NCBI RefSeq assembly: GCF_030503675.1
Contig: NZ_CP129964.1
Span: 2,108,001-2,172,000, forward strand
Source of the DNA: Lutimonas zeaxanthinifaciens
Lineage (GTDB): Bacteria; Bacteroidota; Bacteroidia; Flavobacteriales; Flavobacteriaceae
DNA: 64,000 nucleotides
Reading direction: 5' to 3'
Below are positions 53,958 through 62,499 of this stretch, one piece after another (within the stretch, counting starts at the first letter, position 1; every line of letters begins with the position of its first letter). The notes below the pieces were generated by a model. It saw only the letters and a program-made list of their open reading frames with translations. It was not told the origin of the DNA and did not search any database. The position numbers and the translations under genes are program-made.

Positions 53958-54073
53958 CATCTATTTTTTACCGCTGCTTTTCTGACTTTTTTTAGATCGA
54001 ATGAGATCTGTCGAAAGCATTCGGTTTTGATCCGGATAAAAATAGTATTTTTAGCTGATCAATAAAATTAAAT

Positions 54074-55900
54074 ATGGTTGAACTTGCAGGTATAATTATA
54101 CTAGGTATTATAGCTCAATGGGTAGCATGGAAGTTTAAAATTCCGGCAATCCTGCCGCTTATCTTAATCGGATTGCTCGTAGGCCCGATTTCAACGCTTA
54201 TTTCTGAAGACGGTAATAAATGGATCGAACCTGTTTGGAACGGAAAACAAGGATTGTTTCCGGGAGAAAGTCTTTTCAACTTCGTATCTCTTGCTATTGC
54301 TTTGATCCTGTTCGAAGGAGGAATGACGCTTAAAAAAGATGAGATTCGAAGTGTGGGGCCCGTAATCTATAAGCTGATTACTCTTGGAGCCTTTATCACA
54401 ATGATCACTGCAGGAGTTGCTGCTCATTTTATTATAGGGCTTAACTGGCCTTTATCATTCCTGTTTTCTTCTTTGATTATTGTTACCGGTCCAACTGTTA
54501 TCACCCCTATATTGAGAAACCTGCCTCTTAAAAAGGATATTTCAACGATATTAAAATGGGAAGGCATACTCATTGACCCGATAGGTGCCTTGGTGGCTGT
54601 CCTGGTTTTTGAGTTTATCCGAATTGGAGGGGATCACGGAATGGAATACAGTAAGGAAACCCTTGTTGAATTCGGTAAAATTGTGATTATCGGTCTTTCC
54701 ATCGGTTTTACATCGGCATATGCCTTCGCCACTTCCTTAAAACAACGTTGGATCCCCCATTACCTTTTAAATGTTGTGGCTCTTGCTCTCGTATTGGGCG
54801 TTTTTGTGCTTGCTGATCTGTTTGCTCACGAAAGCGGACTTCTTGCAGTAGTGATCATGGGTATGGTTCTTGGTAACATGAAACTCGACGCTTTAAAAGA
54901 TGTTCTTTATTTTAAAGAAACGATCAGTATTTTATTGATCTCAATATTGTTTATTTTGCTTTCTGCAAACATCAATCTTTCTGACCTTGAATTAATCTAC
55001 AACTGGAATTCTCTGATTCTATTTAGTCTTGTGGTCTTATTGATAAGGCCATTGGGTGTTTTTCTGAGCGCGAGAAAAAGCGGGCTGTCCCAAAATGAAA
55101 AAGTATTCATCAGCTGGGTTGGCCCACGTGGTATTGTAGCTGCGGGTATCGCCTCTCTGTTCGGATTAAAACTAACCATGCAGGGGGTTCAAAATGCAAA
55201 TTACATCACACCACTGGTTTTTATGATTGTATTAGGCACTGTTTTGCTCAATGCTACCACCGCAAAACTTATGGCTCGGTTCACCAGGGTATTACTGAAA
55301 AAATCAGAAGGGATTTTAATTGTAGGAGCTTCTCCTCCTGCCCGACTGATCGCAAAATACTTACAAAATAATAATCGAAGAGTAGTATTGATAGACAGTA
55401 ATCGAACAAATATTGAAAAATCTCAGGAGGAGGGGCTCGAGGCTATGGAGTGCAATATTTATGAGGATGATATCTTTGAGAACATTGAATTAAATGATGT
55501 AGGTTTCTTGCTTGCTCTGACCGGAAGTAATACGATCAATGAATATGCCTTGTCAAAACTGAGGGGATCATTTGGAGAAGAAGGAGCTTTTAGATTGATC
55601 AGCCCAGAAGAAATGAGAGATCCGGACAACAATCCTGAGGAAGGGCTTTTTTCTCAGACTGATGATTTTATCAATATTTCGGAAGTGGTTCGTGACTATC
55701 CAATAATCAATGAAGTAAAGATTAAATCTCCGGAACATTATAAAGAACTGATGAAAGCTACCATGAAGGAAATAAAATCTATACCTGTTTTTGTAAAAGG
55801 AATAGACAATGAGATACATATTATTCCGGCGAGTTACAAGGATCTTAAAGTGAACGAGGGATATACCCTGATGTATATCGGAAAAAAATTAAAAACATAA
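54074..55900 (+). CDS. CPA1-type sodium(potassium)/proton antiporter with TrkA-N domain
   Basis: The protein has 608 residues. About 12 transmembrane helices (1-400) have the CPA signature: FEGGMTLKKDEIRS, TGPTVITPIL and the ion-site region GILIDPIGALVAVLVFEF (two motifs), later SWVGPRGIVAAGIASLF. The C-terminal cytoplasmic part is a Rossmann TrkA-N domain (ILIVGASPPARLIAKYLQNN, with the acidic end of strand 2 in VVLIDSNRTN) followed by a small TrkA-C-like end. It probably exchanges Na+ or K+ for H+ across the inner membrane, controlled by NAD(H). It is monocistronic. Confidence 0.9.
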   Translation: MVELAGIIILGIIAQWVAWKFKIPAILPLILIGLLVGPISTLISEDGNKWIEPVWNGKQGLFPGESLFNFVSLAIALILFEGGMTLKKDEIRSVGPVIYKLITLGAFITMITAGVAAHFIIGLNWPLSFLFSSLIIVTGPTVITPILRNLPLKKDISTILKWEGILIDPIGALVAVLVFEFIRIGGDHGMEYSKETLVEFGKIVIIGLSIGFTSAYAFATSLKQRWIPHYLLNVVALALVLGVFVLADLFAHESGLLAVVIMGMVLGNMKLDALKDVLYFKETISILLISILFILLSANINLSDLELIYNWNSLILFSLVVLLIRPLGVFLSARKSGLSQNEKVFISWVGPRGIVAAGIASLFGLKLTMQGVQNANYITPLVFMIVLGTVLLNATTAKLMARFTRVLLKKSEGILIVGASPPARLIAKYLQNNNRRVVLIDSNRTNIEKSQEEGLEAMECNIYEDDIFENIELNDVGFLLALTGSNTINEYALSKLRGSFGEEGAFRLISPEEMRDPDNNPEEGLFSQTDDFINISEVVRDYPIINEVKIKSPEHYKELMKATMKEIKSIPVFVKGIDNEIHIIPASYKDLKVNEGYTLMYIGKKLKT

Positions 55901-55915
55901 CTCTATACGAGTCCA

Positions 55916-56758
55916 CTAATTTAACAGGACTTCAACATAAACAGGAAAGTGATCCGAAGGATACTTTTGTTCTTTGGAATCAGTGAGCACAGCATATTTC
56001 TTGACTTGAACGTTTTCTTTAGAGCAAAAAATATAATCGATGCGGTCCTGCACCGGTTCGTGAAACTCAAATCCGGTAAAGGTCCCAAAGGGTCCAAATG
56101 GTCTAGTTTCACTTAAATGCCTGGTGTCATTAAAATGTTCTGACAAATATAAAATCCCATCACTTTTATCATTCAGATTAAAATCGCCTAAAATGAATAC
56201 CGGGTAATTATCCTTGTTCAGTTCGTCAATTTTCTTTTTGATCAACTTGACACTATTGTTTCTTGCCTTAACACCTACATGATCAAAATGAGTATTAAAA
56301 ACCCAAAAATTATTTCCTGTAGTTCTATCCATAAAGAATGCATAAGTACAGATACGCTCAAAGGCCGCATCCCACCCTTTGGAGGGTTCCTGAGGTTTTT
56401 CAGAAAGCCAGAACGTTTCATGGCCCAGAAGTTGGAACTTATCTTTTTTATAGTAAACAGCGCAATATTCACCCTTTTCTATTCCATCATCTCTCCCAAC
56501 TCCCACAAAATTATAATCTGATAACTCCAAATCTAGATGATCCACCTGAACCTTCAAGCCTTCCTGAATTCCAAAAATATCAGGGCCATAAAAACGGATC
56601 TGATCTGTTAAAAACCCTTTTCTGTTTTCCCAGCTGTTTTCCCCGTCGCTGTCAGTGGCATAGCGAATATTGTAAGTCATCAAGCTCAAATTCTGACTAA
56701 AACCTGAATAACCCGAGAAGCATAATATAACGGTAAATAGAAGATTTTTTAAAGTCAT
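55916..56758 (-). CDS. endonuclease/exonuclease/phosphatase (EEP) family protein
   Basis: The protein has 280 residues with a signal peptide (ending GFSQ). EEP motifs are LMTYNIRYAT, the Glu in IFGIQEGLKVQ, NTHFDHVG, ILGDFNLN and the closing PSDHFPVYVEV. The set matches secreted phosphodiesterases and sphingomyelinase-like or nuclease-like members; the substrate is unknown. It lies 9 bases after the TPR-like membrane gene on the same strand and converges with the antiporter gene. Confidence 0.85.
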   Translation of the reverse strand: MTLKNLLFTVILCFSGYSGFSQNLSLMTYNIRYATDSDGENSWENRKGFLTDQIRFYGPDIFGIQEGLKVQVDHLDLELSDYNFVGVGRDDGIEKGEYCAVYYKKDKFQLLGHETFWLSEKPQEPSKGWDAAFERICTYAFFMDRTTGNNFWVFNTHFDHVGVKARNNSVKLIKKKIDELNKDNYPVFILGDFNLNDKSDGILYLSEHFNDTRHLSETRPFGPFGTFTGFEFHEPVQDRIDYIFCSKENVQVKKYAVLTDSKEQKYPSDHFPVYVEVLLN

Positions 56759-56767
56759 GCAATTAAA

Positions 56768-57283
56768 TTAGATCTTTTTCATCTGTTGCTTAACCATGGT
56801 AATCTGATCTTTAAGCATACCGTGTTTGTCCAGTTTTTTGGCTTCAGTTATCAGGTTGGTAGCCTCTCTTTTCCTTCTTTTGGTTAGTGCTATACCCGCT
56901 AATTGCAATTTTGCCATCGCCTTGTCATGATCCATAGCCAATCCAAGGTTCAATGCTTTTTTAAAGAATCGCTCTGCCTGTGTTAAATTGGTTTGAGAAA
57001 CCATGATACCACGTAAAAAATTATAATAACCCTCCTGCTTTTTGGTTAAGGCGGCCGAAGGATTTTTGATTTTATCAAGCAATTTATTTCCACCTTCAAA
57101 ATCCTGTTTACGTAATTTGAAAAAAGTCAAAAGAAGAATTTCATTTTTAAAGTAAAAGAAAACAAAGATACCCGCAAGCAATATAATTGAGATACCATTC
57201 ATGATATGTCCCTGATAGAATTCGTAAACGGCCCATACGGTAGTGATGGCAGCCAGGACAAGTTTGATATATTTATTGAACAT
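56768..57283 (-). CDS. membrane protein with TPR-like C-terminus
   Basis: The protein has 171 residues. Two transmembrane helices (about 7-24 and 32-50) precede a helical domain with TPR-like spacing (YYNFLRGIMVSQTNLTQAER, FFKKALNLGLAMDHDKAMAK, GIALTKRRKREATNLITEAK). It is probably inner-membrane bound with the helical domain in the cytoplasm. The function is unknown. The EEP-family gene follows 9 bases later. Confidence 0.72.
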   Translation of the reverse strand: MFNKYIKLVLAAITTVWAVYEFYQGHIMNGISIILLAGIFVFFYFKNEILLLTFFKLRKQDFEGGNKLLDKIKNPSAALTKKQEGYYNFLRGIMVSQTNLTQAERFFKKALNLGLAMDHDKAMAKLQLAGIALTKRRKREATNLITEAKKLDKHGMLKDQITMVKQQMKKI

Positions 57284-57303
57284 AAGTGATTTTTATTTTG
57301 GTG

Positions 57304-57311
57304 CAAATTTA
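57304..57311 (-). promoter_or_regulatory. -7 box (TAAATTTG on the minus strand) of the TPR-like membrane gene
   Basis: It is an exact TANNTTTG match on the minus strand, 20 bases before the ATG at 57283. Confidence 0.5.
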
Positions 57312-57430
57312 CATTTTTATGGCATTAATCATTCTATTAATCAGGATTAAATACGCATTGGATTTCGATAACCGTTCATATTATCAGAAACGTCCAATAA
57401 CACTCCTCATAATTCCTCTATTCATCGCTT

Positions 57431-58093
57431 TTAAAGAACCTCCACATATACACTCTCAGCAAACTTTTTTGATATATTTTCCACCTTATTCTCATATTTG
57501 ATCATCATGGAATGATCAAACTCTCTCACCTCCAAAACTTCAATTTCACTGCTCAAAGCCAGGCCGAGTTGCGTGACATATTTTAAAAATACTGCTGAAC
57601 TATCCTTTACAGAAACCAGCCTGCAACGGTGACCCTTTTCAAGTTCAGACAAAGATTTCCTTGTGGTACGGCTAAAATTACCTTCTTCGTCAGGAATAAC
57701 GTCACCGTGCGGATCAAGCTTTGGATTACCTAAAAAATTATCGAGCTCTCTGATCAGTTTCGCGGACTGAATATGTTCCAGCTGATGCGCAACTTCATGT
57801 ACTTCATCCCAGCTAAAATTCATATATCGATGTAAAAAAGTTTCCCAAAGACGATGCTTCCTTATAAGTTTAATCGCAAGATTATGACCCACTTCAGTCA
57901 AGCTAATTTTTCCATACTTCTCATAGTCAACAAGATGCTTGCTTTTCATTTTTTTGATCATAACGCTAACGGAGGCGGGTGACAAACCTAAATACTCAGC
58001 CAACTGATTCGTTCCTACCTTTTCTAACGAACCCTCAAAGGTTAAATGAAAAATTGCTTTTATATAATCTTCTATATTACTAGTTATATTCAT
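57431..58093 (-). CDS. DtxR/MntR-family metal-dependent transcriptional regulator
   Basis: The protein has 220 residues. A winged helix-turn-helix (VGTNQLAEYLGLSPASVSVM, then IKKMKSKHLVDYEKYGKISL) is followed by a dimerisation and metal-binding domain (RKHRLWETFLHRY, VHEVAHQLEHIQS) and a C-terminal FeoA/SH3-like domain from about residue 140. Metal-ligand positions seen: His and Glu of RKHRLWE, and the H-x5-EH cluster, with His where DtxR has Cys102 and MntR has Glu. It probably senses Mn(II) or Fe(II). It is divergent from the TonB-dependent receptor with an operator-like palindrome between them. Confidence 0.87.
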   Translation of the reverse strand: MNITSNIEDYIKAIFHLTFEGSLEKVGTNQLAEYLGLSPASVSVMIKKMKSKHLVDYEKYGKISLTEVGHNLAIKLIRKHRLWETFLHRYMNFSWDEVHEVAHQLEHIQSAKLIRELDNFLGNPKLDPHGDVIPDEEGNFSRTTRKSLSELEKGHRCRLVSVKDSSAVFLKYVTQLGLALSSEIEVLEVREFDHSMMIKYENKVENISKKFAESVYVEVL

Positions 58094-58103
58094 AAAGGAT
58101 ATT

Positions 58104-58134
58104 TTGTTAGTTATAGCTAACTTTATTAGTTTTG
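58104..58134 (+). promoter_or_regulatory. promoter of the TonB-dependent receptor (-33 TTG, -7 TAGTTTTG)
   Basis: TTG at 58104-58106 and TAGTTTTG at 58127-58134 are 20 bases apart, the standard spacing for Bacteroidota sigma-A promoters. It is the best matching complete promoter in the window. The receptor ATG is 36 bases downstream. Confidence 0.72.
58106..58121 (+). promoter_or_regulatory. palindromic operator candidate for the DtxR/MntR-like regulator
   Basis: GTTAGTTATAGCTAAC is a 16-bp inverted repeat that is perfect except for one central-flank mismatch pair. It lies exactly between the -33 and -7 elements of the divergent TonB-receptor promoter, where a bound repressor would block RNA polymerase. 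It resembles MntR-type boxes in being AT-rich with TTAG/CTAA arms. Confidence 0.6.
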
Positions 58135-58170
58135 CATCTAAAATATAAAATTATAGCCTTTTAAAACAAT

Positions 58171-60495
58171 ATGCAATTAAGAATCATTTTTTTCACAGGT
58201 TTACTCCTCACCTTTTTCGGCCTTTTTGCCCAGTCAGGTCAGATCGAGGGACTTCTGACCGCTGATGAAAATGAGCTCCCTTTTGCGACCTTACATCTCA
58301 AAAATACTGAATACGGAACCACCACTGATCTCAATGGTAAATATCAGCTAAAAAATATTCCTCCCGGAAATTATACACTCATCGCCTCTTTCGTAGGTTA
58401 TATATCAGAGAAAAAATCCATACAGCTAAATGCCGGGCAGACTCTGACTGTAAATTTTAAGCTCGTATCCTCCTCGACACTGGAAGAAATTGTAGTCACA
58501 GGAACCATGAAAGAAACTTATGTTTCGGCTTCTCCTATAAAAATTGATGTAGTGACCTCAGACCAACTCGACACCTATCTTCCTTCAGCCGCGAGCTCTG
58601 TGGTGGAAAGTGTCCAACTGGTTAATGGTGTTCAGGAAGTTGTTGCCTGTGGGGTCTGTTACACCAACAATATTAGCGTTAATGGTCTACCAGGGTCCTA
58701 TACGGCCATTTTAATGGACGGCACCCCTATTTACGGAAGCCTTGCCTCTGTTTACGGACTCAATGGCATTCCAAATATGATAATTGATCGTTTTGAGGTC
58801 ATAAAGGGACCGAGTAGCACATTGTATGGTTCAGAAGCGGTTGCAGGTGTAATTAACATCATTACAAAGAATCCGGAGGTTCAGCCTGCTGTTTCCATTG
58901 ACCTTATGACAAGTTCGCATGAAGAGGTATTTGGAAATATAGCAATGGCACCGCGATTAGGAAGATCAAATGCCTATGTCGGAGTGAATTTTGGTTACGC
59001 CAATCATTATGCCGATAATAATTTTGATGGCTTTGGCGATGGTATCAATTCTGATCATGTATCCGTTTTTTCCAAAATAAATTTTTATCGTCCCAGTGAC
59101 AAGATATTTTCTCTGGCGGCAAAATATTATTATGAAGACAGAAGAAATGGTGTTGAAGCCTATGTAAAAGATAGAGCTTACAAGGAATTGAGAGGGAACA
59201 ACCTGATATACGGGGAAAGTATTTATACCAATCGAGCGGAGCTATTTGGAACCTACGCCCTGGACACCAAGGCAAATCTAAAAATTGATTATTCTTTATC
59301 GAATCACGATCAGGATAGTTACTATGGGGACCAGTATTTTGAGGCTTCTCAGCAAATAGCATTTGGAAATTTTCTTTGGAATTTTTATAAATCAAAACAT
59401 GATGTTCTTATAGGAGCTACCCTGAGATACGATGCCTATGATGACAATACCATGGCCACCGAAGAAGAGATCGATGGAGTTGTTATCAACACCCCGAACA
59501 ATCAGTTTGTTCCGGGGGTATTTGCTCAGGACGAATATAGTTTTTCAGAAAACTTCACAATTCTGGGAGGATTAAGAGTTGATCATCATCAGGAACACGG
59601 ACTCATTTATGCTCCAAGATTGAACCTGAAAGCCAAAACTTCAGACTGGACCACGTTTCGGTTCAATTTTGGAACCGGATTTAAAGTAGTCAATCTCTTC
59701 ACCGAAGATCACGCGTTTGTGACAGGCCAGCGGGAAGTTTTCATCGCAGAGGAACTAGAGCCGGAGAGTTCCTACAATTTTTCTCTGAATTACAATCAGG
59801 TATATACGGGTCTAGGAGGAAGTGGATCCATTGACCTTGAGGCGTTTTACACCCATTTCACAAACAAGATCATACCGGATTATGATACACCGGGCAGGAT
59901 CATTTATGAAAATTCTGATGGATTTGCAAAAACGATGGGCCTTGGCCTCAACCTCAATCACAATTTTAAGTTTCCCTTTAGCCTGAATATGGGTTTGAAC
60001 CTCCTCGAGTCAACTGAAACCGATTATAGCGAGGATGGGGAGGAAATAACAACCGATATACCGTTTGCTCCAAAATGGAGTGGTGTAATTACTGCTAATT
60101 ACGAGTTGAGAAGACAAAAAATAACTTTGGCCTATTCTGCTCAATTTACAGGAGTTATGGCCCTTCCGGAGGTATACGATCTTGATGCCGAAGGAATTCC
60201 TCTTGAAGACCCTCGACCAATTACCAGCAAACCATTTTCAATCCACCAGATTCAAATAAGCAAATTGATCAAAAACAATTACAATTTATATTTTGGGGTA
60301 AATAATTTGTTCAATTTTATACAAACGGAATCCCCTCTTGTTGGATATGATGACCCGAATTTCGCGCCGGGGTTCAGCCCTTATTTTGACACAGCCTATG
60401 CATATGCTCCTAACCATGGGATTGAAATTTACCTTGGCTTTAAATGGGATCTGGCTAAAAAACCAAAACTAGCAGTTGTTGCTTTAGAAGAATAA
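58171..60495 (+). CDS. TonB-dependent outer-membrane receptor (probable metal-complex uptake)
   Basis: The protein has 774 residues with a signal peptide (ending GLFAQ). A carboxypeptidase-regulatory-like domain (about 22-105, FATLHLKNTEYGTTTDLNGK) precedes the plug (VVTSDQLDTYLPSAASSVVE, then FEVIKGPSSTLYGSEAVAGV) and a 22-strand-type barrel. The plug carries a CxxC (Cys160, Cys163 in VACGVCYTN). The gene shares a control region with the DtxR/MntR-like regulator, which suggests uptake of a Mn- or Fe-containing ligand; that ligand is inferred. A small secreted-protein gene follows 75 bases downstream. Confidence 0.88.
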   Translation: MQLRIIFFTGLLLTFFGLFAQSGQIEGLLTADENELPFATLHLKNTEYGTTTDLNGKYQLKNIPPGNYTLIASFVGYISEKKSIQLNAGQTLTVNFKLVSSSTLEEIVVTGTMKETYVSASPIKIDVVTSDQLDTYLPSAASSVVESVQLVNGVQEVVACGVCYTNNISVNGLPGSYTAILMDGTPIYGSLASVYGLNGIPNMIIDRFEVIKGPSSTLYGSEAVAGVINIITKNPEVQPAVSIDLMTSSHEEVFGNIAMAPRLGRSNAYVGVNFGYANHYADNNFDGFGDGINSDHVSVFSKINFYRPSDKIFSLAAKYYYEDRRNGVEAYVKDRAYKELRGNNLIYGESIYTNRAELFGTYALDTKANLKIDYSLSNHDQDSYYGDQYFEASQQIAFGNFLWNFYKSKHDVLIGATLRYDAYDDNTMATEEEIDGVVINTPNNQFVPGVFAQDEYSFSENFTILGGLRVDHHQEHGLIYAPRLNLKAKTSDWTTFRFNFGTGFKVVNLFTEDHAFVTGQREVFIAEELEPESSYNFSLNYNQVYTGLGGSGSIDLEAFYTHFTNKIIPDYDTPGRIIYENSDGFAKTMGLGLNLNHNFKFPFSLNMGLNLLESTETDYSEDGEEITTDIPFAPKWSGVITANYELRRQKITLAYSAQFTGVMALPEVYDLDAEGIPLEDPRPITSKPFSIHQIQISKLIKNNYNLYFGVNNLFNFIQTESPLVGYDDPNFAPGFSPYFDTAYAYAPNHGIEIYLGFKWDLAKKPKLAVVALEE

Positions 60496-60569
60496 AAGTT
60501 AAATCGACTTTTAATAAAGGAACTTTTTTAATAATTTTAAGCTCAATTATTACCCCTAAATTAAAATTC

Positions 60570-60950
60570 ATGAAAAACATTACCCTTCTCTTAAGTCTGT
60601 TTGCCTTCTTGATTCTAAGCCCCAAATCTATGGCTCAGGAGGAAGTTCCGAAGGAATTATTGTTAAGTACGCTGAATAGTGTGGCTCACCTGAACCTTGA
60701 AAAAGAACCTTTAGATCAACTTCTTGAATACAACGAAGAATTTGTGGATCGAGTTTATGAAATCCTGGAAAGTGATCAGGAGGATAAACAGAAGAAACAA
60801 TTGATGAAAGCTTTGGCTTATACGCGTGAAAAAGAATTACGTGGATTTTTGAGCAAACATAAAACGAATAAATATTTGAAATTAATGGAAGATGAAATGA
60901 GGCCATTAACCCGAAAAGAAAAATTGCTTAAACCCTTAGCAAAGGGCTAG
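60570..60950 (+). CDS. small secreted protein of unknown function
   Basis: The protein has 126 residues with a signal peptide (about 1-22, ending KSMAQ). The mature part is charged and mostly helical (VDRVYEILESDQEDKQKKQL, AYTREKELRGFLSKHKTNKY), without cysteines. I do not recognise the family. It lies 75 bases downstream of the TonB receptor on the same strand; it may share the receptor's regulation or have its own promoter. It converges with the gene at 60968. Confidence 0.6.
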   Translation: MKNITLLLSLFAFLILSPKSMAQEEVPKELLLSTLNSVAHLNLEKEPLDQLLEYNEEFVDRVYEILESDQEDKQKKQLMKALAYTREKELRGFLSKHKTNKYLKLMEDEMRPLTRKEKLLKPLAKG

Positions 60951-60967
60951 GATTAATTCAGAAATCA

Positions 60968-61447
60968 TCAGCCTGTTCTAGCTAATAATCGATTCAAGAT
61001 TAACAAACCTATTTTTGAGACTTCTGTTTTTACATCAGCGAGGGTCCAGTTTTTGAACATTTCCTTTTGAATGTTAGACAGCTCAATGCCGTGCATGAAT
61101 AGTAAAAGCAGAATTCGGGCCTTTTGATCATCTAAATAAGGTTCAATTTGAACTATTTCATCTAGAAAAGCAGTCGAATCCGTCAAGGTCAACAAAACAT
61201 CAACGTCATTTTCAAGTGCGTTCATGGCAAATTTTTTGGCTGAATGGATTCTTGGCGAGATGTCCACGTCAAAGCCCATATCAGATATAGAATTAGCTAT
61301 CCTCTTTAAATATCCGCTTGAATTATCAGAATCTGAGAAAGACCCAATCATAATTCTAGGCCTTCTTCCCTCCAATTCAGAAAATAAATCGCTGAGAGCC
61401 TGTCCTTTTTTAATAAATTCGTGGTGTTCGGATATGTTTTTTTCCAA
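60968..61447 (-). CDS. stand-alone degenerate B12-binding-fold protein (methylmalonyl-CoA mutase C-terminal-like)
   Basis: The protein has 159 residues from a TTG at 61447. From about residue 27, GRRPRIMIGSFSDSD, SISDMGFDVDISPRIHSAK and MNALENDVDVLLTLTDSTAF follow the pattern of the cobalamin-binding domain of methylmalonyl-CoA mutase (GRRPRI...GFDVD...ENDV). The ligand motif DxHxxG is lost: the aligned residues are S40, N42 and G45 (SDNSSG), so base-off His-on B12 binding is not expected. No catalytic TIM-barrel domain is present nearby. The frame is in phase with ftsB, separated by its stop and 18 bases. It may be a relic of a mut gene or a repurposed fold. Confidence 0.55.
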   Translation of the reverse strand: MEKNISEHHEFIKKGQALSDLFSELEGRRPRIMIGSFSDSDNSSGYLKRIANSISDMGFDVDISPRIHSAKKFAMNALENDVDVLLTLTDSTAFLDEIVQIEPYLDDQKARILLLLFMHGIELSNIQKEMFKNWTLADVKTEVSKIGLLILNRLLARTG

Positions 61448-61465
61448 TTTAATATTTATTCGAAT

Positions 61466-61786
61466 TCAATCCTCTTCAATAGTATCGTATTCAATAATAT
61501 AAATATCTTCATTATCCTTCTTCATCTTGTATTCCTCTCTTGCGTATTTTTCAAGGGAATCAGGGTCGTTTAAATTATTGATTATTTTTTGGTCAGCATC
61601 TATTTGCTTTTTGTAATACTCATTTGCATTCTCAAGCTTATCGATCTCTTCATCCAGCTCCCGATGATTGATAAAGGAATTTTCATCAAAAAAACCCATC
61701 CAGACAATAAAAACCACTAGAATAATCACGTATTTATTACTGATAATTCTAATTAATTTATTTTCCTTGAGTTTCTTTATATTCAT
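61466..61786 (-). CDS. FtsB/DivIC-type septum formation initiator
   Basis: The protein has 106 residues. One N-terminal transmembrane helix (about 17-32) is followed by a coiled coil (REL DEEIDKLENANEYYKKQI region) and the typical end segment DPDSLEKYAREEYKMKKDNE. It is a bitopic cell-division protein of the FtsB/DivIC group that bridges divisome subunits in the periplasm. It lies 1 base after udk and before the B12-fold gene in one operon. Confidence 0.88.
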   Translation of the reverse strand: MNIKKLKENKLIRIISNKYVIILVVFIVWMGFFDENSFINHRELDEEIDKLENANEYYKKQIDADQKIINNLNDPDSLEKYAREEYKMKKDNEDIYIIEYDTIEED

Positions 61787-61787
61787 A

Positions 61788-62393
61788 CTATAATCGTTCG
61801 TTAATCACAGTTCGTACAATATCAATTGCCACGGTATTATAGGTATCATTCGGGATGATAATATCAGCATAATTCTTTGTGGGTTCTATAAACTCCAAAT
61901 GCATAGGCTTAAGAGTCGATTGATAACGATCAAGGACTTCATTGATATCTCTGCCCCTTTCGTGAATGTCCCTTTTCAACCTACGAATCAATCTTTCATC
62001 GGAATCGGCATGAACAAAAACCTTGATATCTATAAGATCCCTTAACCTCTTGTCCGTAAAAATGAGGATTCCTTCAATAATGACCACTTTTCTGGGATGA
62101 GTTATGATCGTATCACTTACCCTGTTGTGCGTTACAAAAGAATAAATTGGTTGTTCAACTGAGTTGCCTTTTTTCAATTCCTCAACATGCTCTACTAACA
62201 GATCAAAATCAATTGCACTTGGATGGTCAAAATTAATCTTTGCTCTTTCCTGATAACTTAAATGATCATTTCTATTGTAATACGAATCCTGAGAAATAAC
62301 AGTTACTTCAGCTTCGGGCAATTCATTCAAAATTTGTCTTACAACAGTTGTTTTTCCACTTCCGGTCCCTCCGGCGATTCCAAGAATCAGCAT
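61788..62393 (-). CDS. udk: uridine kinase Udk
   Basis: It phosphorylates uridine and cytidine in pyrimidine salvage. The protein has 201 residues. The P-loop GIAGGTGSGKTTVVRQIL, ISQDSYYNRNDHLSYQERAK, NFDHPSAIDFDLL and RRLKRDIHERGRDINEVLDRY (as two blocks) are complete family motifs. ftsB follows with a 1-base gap. It is divergent from the SulP transporter. Confidence 0.95.
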   Translation of the reverse strand: MLILGIAGGTGSGKTTVVRQILNELPEAEVTVISQDSYYNRNDHLSYQERAKINFDHPSAIDFDLLVEHVEELKKGNSVEQPIYSFVTHNRVSDTIITHPRKVVIIEGILIFTDKRLRDLIDIKVFVHADSDERLIRRLKRDIHERGRDINEVLDRYQSTLKPMHLEFIEPTKNYADIIIPNDTYNTVAIDIVRTVINERL

Positions 62394-62499
62394 TTTTAAC
62401 GATTTAATAGAAATTAAGCATGATTTCTCATCAAAACTATAAAAAAAGGATTGAATTTATTACAAAAAAACATTATTTTCACTAATCTATAAATCAAAC

